A DNA stretch of 14,382 bases from Candidatus Hydrogenedentota bacterium (GTDB lineage Bacteria > Hydrogenedentota > Hydrogenedentia > Hydrogenedentales > JAGMZX01). Numbering within the stretch: position 1 is the stretch's first letter; the number at the start of each line of letters is the position of its first letter. Made by a program: the position numbers and the translations under genes. Of the stretch, positions 1 to 4,996 are shown piece after piece. The DNA lies in NCBI GenBank assembly GCA_029556545.1, contig JAKQEQ010000190.1:1-14382 (forward strand), in the 5' to 3' direction. Under the pieces are notes generated by a model. The model worked only from the letters and a program-made list of their open reading frames with translations. It searched no databases and had not been told where the DNA came from.

Positions 1-267
1 CCCCTTCGCCCTCGCCTTCGCCTTCACCCTCGCCTTCGCCTTCGCCTTCGCCTTCACCCTCCCCTTCGCCTTCTCCCTCGCCTTCGCCTTCACCCTCCCC
101 TTCGCCTTCGCCTTCGCCTTCACCTTCACCCTCACCCTCACCCTCGCCCTCGCCCTCACCCTCCCCCTGACCCTGCCCCTCACCCTCGCCCTCGCCCTCA
201 CCTTCCCCTTCGCCCTCGCCGCCATCAGCTCCTTCGCCCTCTCCTTCTCCCTCGAATTCACCTTCGA
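1..267 (-). repeat. (Gly-Glu)n coding repeat
   Basis: On the minus strand about 89 consecutive codons are almost entirely GGN-GAR pairs, encoding alternating Gly-Glu, with a few breaks (Phe, Ala-Asp-Gly-Gly, Gln). GAA and GAG, and GGC, GGT and GGG, alternate irregularly, so protein selection rather than simple DNA slippage keeps the pattern. It probably forms an extended acidic linker before a C-terminal module outside the window. Copy number may be wrong in an assembly of such a repeat. Confidence 0.9.
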
Positions 268-1897
268 TGAACGAGCAATCGTCGGCGGTCCAGAGGGGGT
301 GGGTCGTCGGTGGGGCCGGCTGGACCGTGGGCAGAAAACTCTCGTCCCAGCCGAAGGGGAAATTGAAGAGCCGGACCGTGACGGAGGTCTCTCCGTCCAG
401 TCGGGGCAGCGGCGGGCATTCGGCGGGCGCGGCGAGGATCAGGTCGGAGGGCATGGTCATCGCCGCGGCTTCCTGTCCCCACGCCACGACGTGAAGTCGC
501 GGAGTGAGCGACAGGCGCACGCTCGCCGCGCCGTCGCGGAGGACCACGGGCGCCAGCGCCGTCGCGAGGGACTGCACGGAAGCGGGCGCGACCAGTTGGC
601 CTCCCAGTTCGGGGAGATGGCGCGCCTCCAATTCGAGGGTGGTCACGGTCGAGAATCGGGTTTGCAGGTCGAACGCGCCGGTGGATGCGGCTTCGACGCG
701 GGCGGTCAGGCTCAGTGCGAGGGCGAGCGGCGCGCCGGGCAGCGACACGGGCACAAGACCAAGGGGAACCTCCCGCATCGCGGCCGGGAAGGGCCCTTGC
801 GCGCTGACGTCCACGTCGAAGGTCACGAGGAGTTCCCCGTTGATCGCCAGCGCGATTTCGTCAACGGCGCCGTCCTCGATCCGCGCGGCGAATCGCCCCT
901 CGGGCAGGAACCACGCGCGCCCGCCCGAGATGCGCGCGACGAGGCCGTCTTCGTCCACGAGGGTGCGGTCCGCCAGCGGCGCGGTCGGGAGGCTCGGCCC
1001 GTTCGAGTCGAGCAGGGCGGAGAAGGACCATGCCGCGTCGAGCCGGTCATAGACGGAGGTGAGGGGCACGTCGCGCGTGGCCACCCACAGCGTCGCCTGC
1101 TTATCGGGGGTATGGGGGGCGACATCGAGGACTTCACGGGCGAAGCCGCGACCCGGCAGGCCGCCGATGGCCTGGGCCGGCAATATGGCGGTCGTGCTGA
1201 GCAGATAGTCGCCCACCGCGATCGGTCCCGGCCCGTCGGATGCCACGAGCACCACGAGTCCGTCGGGCGCGATTTCAAGCAACGTCAGGCCGGGAATGCT
1301 TTCGAGGACCTTCGTATTCGCCGCCGGCGTTGCGTCCGGCGCAAGAGGGTCCCAGCCGTTAAGCGCCTCGTCGCCGTCGCCGAAGCCGTCGCCGTCCGTG
1401 TCCCAGCGCAGCGGGTCCGTGCCCAACTGCCACTCGCGAAAGTCCGAGAGGCCGTCGCCGTCGCTGTCTCCGCCCTCGGTTGCGACGATATAGGCGGTCT
1501 TGACGGCGGTGTTGTGCCCCACCGTGTTGCTTACCGTGAGCGACACGGCATATTCGCCGGGGGCGGTGTAGGTGTGGACGGGATTGGGCTGATTGCTGAC
1601 GCCGCCGTCGCCGAAGTCCCATGTCCAGGTGCGGGCAAGGCCCTGAAGGTCGGACTGATCGGCGAACTGGACGGACAGCGGCGCCGCGCCGGTAAGCGGA
1701 TTGGCGGTGAAGTCGGCGGTGGGCGGCGTGGGGCAACCGCGCAACAGGAGCGCGGTTAACACCAGTAGAGCGATGAGCGCGATCAATCCCCCGGTTGGCC
1801 CGCCGGGATTCGGGTTAGATTCCTGCTTGTCGGCTTCCGCGAAGTCCGGCTTCCAGCCGCCGAACAAGAGCCCCGCGATTCCGTGGATGGCGTTCAT
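1..1897 (-). CDS. PKD-domain surface protein with Gly-Glu repeat tail (partial, C-terminus off the left edge)
   Basis: About 632 codons are visible from ATG at 1897; the frame is still open at the window edge. Residues 38-54 form a hydrophobic segment ending at Cys55 (LLLRGC), which could be a lipobox, although Arg at -2 is unusual and about 37 mostly polar residues precede it. Residues 59-140 form a PKD domain with the signature WTWDFGDG and a HTYTAPGEYAVSL strand. Residues 142-186 carry Asp-rich thrombospondin type-3/dockerin-like calcium loops (DSDGDGLSD, DTDGDGFGD). A beta-rich region of about 350 residues that I do not recognise follows, then a (Gly-Glu)n tail from about residue 544 to the edge. 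Known role of the parts: PKD domains are extracellular Ig-like modules of surface and polymer-binding proteins. An exported or cell-surface location is inferred. No enzyme domain is visible. It stands alone on this strand with its own candidate promoter; the Shine-Dalgarno (GGGGGT) is weak. Confidence 0.8.
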   Translation of the reverse strand, partial: MNAIHGIAGLLFGGWKPDFAEADKQESNPNPGGPTGGLIALIALLVLTALLLRGCPTPPTADFTANPLTGAAPLSVQFADQSDLQGLARTWTWDFGDGGVSNQPNPVHTYTAPGEYAVSLTVSNTVGHNTAVKTAYIVATEGGDSDGDGLSDFREWQLGTDPLRWDTDGDGFGDGDEALNGWDPLAPDATPAANTKVLESIPGLTLLEIAPDGLVVLVASDGPGPIAVGDYLLSTTAILPAQAIGGLPGRGFAREVLDVAPHTPDKQATLWVATRDVPLTSVYDRLDAAWSFSALLDSNGPSLPTAPLADRTLVDEDGLVARISGGRAWFLPEGRFAARIEDGAVDEIALAINGELLVTFDVDVSAQGPFPAAMREVPLGLVPVSLPGAPLALALSLTARVEAASTGAFDLQTRFSTVTTLELEARHLPELGGQLVAPASVQSLATALAPVVLRDGAASVRLSLTPRLHVVAWGQEAAAMTMPSDLILAAPAECPPLPRLDGETSVTVRLFNFPFGWDESFLPTVQPAPPTTHPLWTADDCSFIEGEFEGEGEGEGADGGEGEGEGEGEGEGEGQGQGEGEGEGEGEGEGEGEGEGEGEGEGEGEGEGEGEGEGEGEGEGEGEGEGEGEGEG

Positions 1898-1935
1898 AGC
1901 GCTACCCCCGCTTCTTGGTCAGGAGAAAGCCTTCT

Positions 1936-1953
1936 TATGCTAGGGCTAGCATA
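1936..1953. promoter_or_regulatory. Palindrome overlapping the -10 of the PKD gene (possible operator)
   Basis: Perfect 8-bp arms TATGCTAG and CTAGCATA are separated by GG. The right arm contains the proposed -10 hexamer of the minus-strand promoter, the usual place for a repressor site. It could also be a small transcript hairpin. No regulator gene is nearby. Confidence 0.35.
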
Positions 1954-1976
1954 GCACGTATTGTTTGGGGGGTAAA
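1948..1976 (-). promoter_or_regulatory. Candidate sigma-70-type promoter of the PKD gene
   Basis: Read on the minus strand: TTTACC (4/6 to the -35 consensus), a 17-base spacer, then TATGCT (4/6 to the -10). Transcription would start about 40 bases before the ATG at 1897. Spacing is ideal but the hexamers are only moderate. Confidence 0.4.
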
Positions 1977-1993
1977 GTGATTTTTTGACGCGC

Positions 1994-2037
1994 GGGGGGG
2001 AGGCGAGGGTTTAGGGTTTAGGGTCTGGGGTTTGGGG
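1994..2037 (+). repeat. G-rich telomere-like tract (quadruplex-prone)
   Basis: G runs of 3-7 are spaced by 3-4 bases: a run of seven G, then GGG-TTTA-GGG-TTTA-GGG-TCT-GGGG-TTT-GGGG. The plus strand fits the pattern for a G-quadruplex, and two units equal the TTTAGGG repeat of plant telomeres. It lies between the PKD gene promoter and the small gene at 2178. Function unknown. Confidence 0.6.
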
Positions 2038-2177
2038 TCTGTGTCCCGTCGAACTGATGGAGAGCGTCGGGGTTTGCGTCGGTCGCGTGTAATGAATGGT
2101 CGCGGCGACAGTAGTAATGAACGAGACCGGGCGGCGGACACGCCCGGGAAAGGCAACAACGAATGGAGGATAGAAAG

Positions 2178-2270
2178 ATGGAATGGCTCGATGACCTCTG
2201 GACCAAGCTTGTCGATTTCTTCACGGGCATCTGGGAGGGTATCGTCAACTTCTTCGACAACCTGTTCTAG
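2178..2270 (+). CDS. Small gene for a 30-residue amphipathic helical peptide
   Basis: Thirty codons from ATG to TAG. GGAGG at 2165-2169 lies 8 bases before the ATG, which is ideal and chooses this start over an in-frame ATG at 2163. The peptide has 3 Trp and 5 Phe and consists mostly of two tandem 11-residue units: LWTKLVDFFTG (residues 7-17) and then IWEGIVNFFDN (residues 18-28), pattern [LI]-W-x-x-[LI]-V-[DN]-F-F-x-x. Hydrophobic residues recur at 4/11/18/25 and 8/15/22/29, giving one continuous apolar face. Net charge is about -5. There is no signal peptide and no plain transmembrane segment. An interfacial membrane-binding helix is likely. I do not recognise the family; it resembles delta-haemolysin/PSM peptides only in general character. 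A strong terminator follows at 2431-2484. No convincing promoter was found upstream. Confidence 0.6.
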   Translation: MEWLDDLWTKLVDFFTGIWEGIVNFFDNLF

Positions 2271-2311
2271 GTCCCGCCGCGTCCATGGGGCGCGCAGCAG
2301 GTAGCCGACTT

Positions 2312-2333
2312 CAGGCGGCTTGATCGCCGCCTG
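2312..2333 (+). other. GC-rich hairpin downstream of the small peptide gene
   Basis: Perfect 8-bp arms CAGGCGGC and GCCGCCTG with a 6-base loop (TTGATC), 41 bases after the small gene's stop. No T-run follows, so it may be a 3' stabilising structure rather than an intrinsic terminator. Confidence 0.4.
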
Positions 2334-2430
2334 GGTCCGAGGGCGGCAGGCGAACCCGGCGGTCAAGGACGACCTCGGCGCGGGCCGCTCTCAATAAATC
2401 CGTTAGACAATCCAGCAAGAGCGCTTTAAC

Positions 2431-2484
2431 GGACGTCGCCGCCCACCCGCCTCCCTCCCCCGGACGGCGGCGTCCTCCTTTTCG
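2431..2484 (+). terminator. Probable intrinsic terminator
   Basis: An 11-bp stem with one G-U pair (GGACGTCGCCG at 2431-2441 with CGGCGGCGTCC at 2465-2475) and a C-rich 23-base loop is followed by TCCTTTTCG. It would end transcription from the 2178-2270 gene before the fliD promoters. Seven bases (TCCGTTA, 2399-2405) can pair with TAACGGA (2427-2433), overlapping the left arm, so an alternative fold exists. Confidence 0.55.
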
Positions 2485-2544
2485 TAAGCGCGTAACAGTC
2501 TAGCCGATTGGCGTATGCGCCATCGTGACGCGGATTTTCCATGC

Positions 2545-2632
2545 TCCGTCATTCCCGCGAAAGCGGGAATCCAGAAACAGGGCGGACAAACAGCGGGGTT
2601 TTCTGGATTCCCGCTTTCGCGGGAATGACGGA
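2545..2632. repeat. Perfect 33-bp inverted repeat (REP/MITE-like)
   Basis: Arms 2545-2577 and 2600-2632 are exact reverse complements, with a 22-base spacer. Each arm holds its own hairpin, ATTCCCGC-GAAA-GCGGGAAT. The core CGTCATTCCCGCG...GGGAATCCAG is a motif known as a dispersed intergenic repeat in many bacterial genomes and resembles the Neisseria dRS3 type (ATTCC-N-GGAAT). A 5-bp outer arm (CATGC 2540-2544, GCATG 2637-2641) extends it imperfectly. It sits between the terminator at 2431 and the fliD promoters. No transposase is present. Confidence 0.85.
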
Positions 2633-2695
2633 TTGGGCATGAAATCCACTCTGAGCCAGCCGGCTAAGCTGTTACCGGATTTTCACGCCGTTCGC

Positions 2696-2723
2696 TAAAG
2701 TCCCTGGGCGGCGTTGCCGATAG
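2696..2723 (+). promoter_or_regulatory. Sigma-28 (FliA/WhiG)-type flagellar promoter of fliD
   Basis: TAAA at 2696-2699, 16 bases, then GCCGATAG at 2716-2723. The FliA consensus is TAAA-N15-GCCGATAA, so 11 of 12 defined bases match with one extra spacer base; the G after TAAA (TAAAG) and the following T also match the longer consensus TAAAGTTT. It is placed about 70 bases upstream of the start of a late flagellar gene, as expected. Confidence 0.65.
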
Positions 2724-2728
2724 TAGAC

Positions 2729-2757
2729 ATGACGAAGTCTTGGCGATGGGGTATAAT
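2729..2757 (+). promoter_or_regulatory. Second, sigma-70-like promoter of fliD
   Basis: ATGACG (2729-2734; 4/6), a 17-base spacer, and a perfect TATAAT (2752-2757), 37 bases before the fliD ATG. With the sigma-28-type site just upstream this gives a possible tandem promoter arrangement. Confidence 0.5.
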
Positions 2758-2794
2758 TGCGTCGAAGCGAGCGGTTGGCAACGGAGAAGACAAA

Positions 2795-4522
2795 ATGGGC
2801 GGTTTGATCAGCGTGGGCGGCTTGATAAGCGGGCTCGACACGAACGCCCTGATCAGGCAGCTCATGCAGTTGGAGCGGCGTCCCGTCACGCGGCTCCAGG
2901 ACCGTATCAACAGTCTCCAGACGCAGCGGGACGCGATACGCGGTCTGCGCACGACCTTGACCACGCTGCGGGACCGCCTGCGCGATTTCCGGTTGAACAA
3001 CGTGTTCGACCAGTACGCGGCGGCTTCGAGCGAGGCGAGCATATTGACCGCGACGGTATCGGGCGAGAACCCGGTTTCGGGGTCGTTCGCGATTAACGTG
3101 ATCCAGTTGGCGAGCGCCACCACGGCGCAGGGAAGCGGCGTGCTCGGGGCGTCGATCAACCCGGGGGCGGCCCTGGACGCCAGCGGCATCAATCAGGAAA
3201 TCAGCGCGGGCACGTTCTCGATCAACGGGGTGCAGTTCACGGTCGACCCGGCCACGCAGAGCCTCGATGACGTGCTGGCGCAGATTAACGGCAGCGCGGC
3301 GGGCGTGACGGCGACGTATGACGCGGGGTCGGACACGGTGGTTATCGCGAACAGCGCGCCGGGCGACACGAGCGTGATCAATTTCGGCGCGTCGGGGGAC
3401 ACGAGCAATTTTCTGGCGGTCCTGAGCGTCACCGGGGCCACGCAGTACACGAATGACGACGGCTCGACGGAGGTGGCCGGCACGCGGCACCTGGGCGCCA
3501 TCGCGCCCTCGGGCGCGCTCGCGGACACGAATTTCGCGGTGGGCGCGGTGACGGCGGGCACGTTCTCGATCAACGGGGTCGCGATTTCCGTTGATCCGGC
3601 GAACGACTCGATCCTCGATATCGTGGCGCGGATAAACGCCTCGGACGCGAACGTGACGGCGAGCTACGACACGACGACGGACACGATCCGGGTGGTGTCG
3701 AACACTCTCGGCAGCCGCACGATTCGCTTCGGCGCGGCGGGCGACACGAGTAACTTACTTGCGGTGGCGCGCCTGGACACCGCGATCCAGACGGCGGGGA
3801 ATGACGCGGAGTTCACCGTGAACGGCGGTCCGACGCAAACGCGCGGGACGAATGAGATCGCGGACGTGATCGGCGGCGTGACGCTGCGCCTGCTGAGCAC
3901 CGGCGCGAGCACGGTAACCGTCTCGCCGGATAACGACGCGATTGTCGAGGATGTGCGCGACCTTCTCGACCAGTTCAATACGGCATTGGGCGAATTGCGG
4001 GGCCTGACGGCCAACGACGGCGCGCTGCGCGGAGACGCGACGCTGCGGCAGATCGAAAACTTCCTGTTTGGCAACGTGTTCAGCCAGGTGACCGGCGCGG
4101 GCGGGAGCTTCACGACGCTGCTGGATATCGGCATCTCGACGGGCAAGGACTTCGACTCGACGGCGGCGCCGACGCTGCAACTCGACGCGGAGAAATTCCT
4201 CGAAGCGTTGCGTGAAGACCCCGCGAACGTGCAGGGACTCTTCGCCAACACGTCGAACAGCGGGATCGCGGACGTGCTGTTCGGTTACTTGGACGAGGTG
4301 ACGGGTTTCTCGGGCTTTCTGAATCAGCGCGCGCGGGCGAACGGCGGGATCGATCAGCAAATCCAGGGCTTGAACCGTCAGATTGACCGGATGGAAGAGC
4401 GTCTGCTGCAAAAAGAAGAGCGCATGCGCCGCCAGTTCCTGCGCATGGAACAGATGTTGGCGCAGTTTCAGAATCAAGGAACCGCGCTGGGCAGTTTGGC
4501 GCAGCGCATCGGCGAATTCTGA
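2795..4522 (+). CDS. fliD: Flagellar hook-associated protein 2 (filament cap) FliD
   Basis: 575 residues. FliD is exported through the flagellar secretion system and forms the cap that folds flagellin at the filament tip. The N-terminus (SVGGLISGLDTNALIRQLMQ, residues 6-25) is the conserved FliD_N start, followed by coiled coil to about residue 75. The middle holds two flagellin hook IN-type repeats (about 139-211 and 255-327; GTFSINGV...FGAxGDTSN). The C-terminal part (about 335-575) has the LDQFNTALGELRGLTAND segment, DIGI, KFLEALREDPANVQGLFAN and the terminal coiled coil (QIDRMEERLLQKEERMRRQF), all typical of FliD_C. The frame is open from 2714, but ATG 2795 is chosen because GGAG lies 8 bases upstream and the family starts there. 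fliS follows after 14 bases. No flagellin gene is adjacent. Length is longer than E. coli FliD (about 470) because of the duplicated repeat region. Confidence 0.95.
   Translation: MGGLISVGGLISGLDTNALIRQLMQLERRPVTRLQDRINSLQTQRDAIRGLRTTLTTLRDRLRDFRLNNVFDQYAAASSEASILTATVSGENPVSGSFAINVIQLASATTAQGSGVLGASINPGAALDASGINQEISAGTFSINGVQFTVDPATQSLDDVLAQINGSAAGVTATYDAGSDTVVIANSAPGDTSVINFGASGDTSNFLAVLSVTGATQYTNDDGSTEVAGTRHLGAIAPSGALADTNFAVGAVTAGTFSINGVAISVDPANDSILDIVARINASDANVTASYDTTTDTIRVVSNTLGSRTIRFGAAGDTSNLLAVARLDTAIQTAGNDAEFTVNGGPTQTRGTNEIADVIGGVTLRLLSTGASTVTVSPDNDAIVEDVRDLLDQFNTALGELRGLTANDGALRGDATLRQIENFLFGNVFSQVTGAGGSFTTLLDIGISTGKDFDSTAAPTLQLDAEKFLEALREDPANVQGLFANTSNSGIADVLFGYLDEVTGFSGFLNQRARANGGIDQQIQGLNRQIDRMEERLLQKEERMRRQFLRMEQMLAQFQNQGTALGSLAQRIGEF
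3209..3775 (+). repeat. Tandem duplication within fliD (hook IN motif region)
   Basis: Two copies of about 73 residues lie 116 residues (348 bases) apart. They share a 26-base stretch of exact identity (3206-3231 and 3554-3579) and, at protein level, GTFSINGV, VDPAxxS, QIN/RIN, VTAxYD and FGAxGDTSN. The DNA identity at the head of each copy suggests a fairly recent duplication or gene conversion. Confidence 0.75.
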
Positions 4523-4536
4523 TCGAGGAGGCGACC

Positions 4537-4983
4537 ATGGCGGCCGCAAATCAGCGGGTTGGCGCGTACCAGCGGGTGGACATCGAGACGGCGTCGCAGG
4601 GCAAGCTGATTGTGATGCTTTTCAACGGCGCCATCAAGCGCGCGGAAGAGGCCAAACGCCAGATTGAGAAGCGCTCGCTTCCTGAGGCGCACCGGCACTT
4701 GATCCGCGCACAGGAGATCATCGGGGAACTACGCGGCGCGTTGAACATGAACGCCGGCGAGATTGCGCAGGACCTGGACCGCATCTACGAGTACTTGCAG
4801 CACCTGCTCATTTCGGCGAACCTGCGCAAGAGCAGCGAGCCGATTGACCAGTGCGTGGAATTTATGACGTCGCTGCGGGACACCTGGCGGGAGGTCTTCG
4901 ACGCGGTCGCCCGCGAGCAGGCTGCGGCGCCCGCGCCTTCCATCAACCAGCACGGCAACTCGGTGCTCAACCTGCGCGGCTGA
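4537..4983 (+). CDS. fliS: Flagellar secretion chaperone FliS
   Basis: 148 residues. FliS binds the C-terminus of flagellin in the cytosol, prevents premature polymerisation and delivers it to the export gate. Conserved features are the N-terminal AYQRVDIETASQGKLIVMLFNGAIKRAEEAK (about 10-40), the ligand-groove helices, and LLISANLRKSSEPIDQCVEFMTSLRDTWREVF (about 90-121). A short Ala/Pro-rich tail follows. Length is normal for the family (about 125-150). GAGGAGG lies 5 bases before the ATG. The gene begins 14 bases after fliD and is surely co-transcribed. Its 3' end is only 13 bases from the converging end of the phosphorylase gene, with no clear terminator between them. Confidence 0.95.
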   Translation: MAAANQRVGAYQRVDIETASQGKLIVMLFNGAIKRAEEAKRQIEKRSLPEAHRHLIRAQEIIGELRGALNMNAGEIAQDLDRIYEYLQHLLISANLRKSSEPIDQCVEFMTSLRDTWREVFDAVAREQAAAPAPSINQHGNSVLNLRG

Positions 4984-4996
4984 TTCGGTTGCTGCG

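Noticed and set aside
1-267. CRISPR array or simple satellite in the first 270 bases
   Set aside because: The repeat unit is 6 bases in a coding frame and continues a clear protein; no spacer structure.
299-1759. Long plus-strand frame opposite the PKD gene
   Set aside because: It is antisense to a clear PKD/calcium-loop protein, has Arg/Gly-rich composition without family features and arises from high GC content.
2060-2165. Promoter for the small peptide gene
   Set aside because: TTGCGT at 2074 has no -10 at a workable distance, and TAATGA/TAGTAAT boxes lack a -35; no convincing pair found.
1935-2366. 143-codon minus frame across the small peptide gene
   Set aside because: No ribosome binding site and no domain; it crosses the G-rich tract and promoter of the PKD gene.
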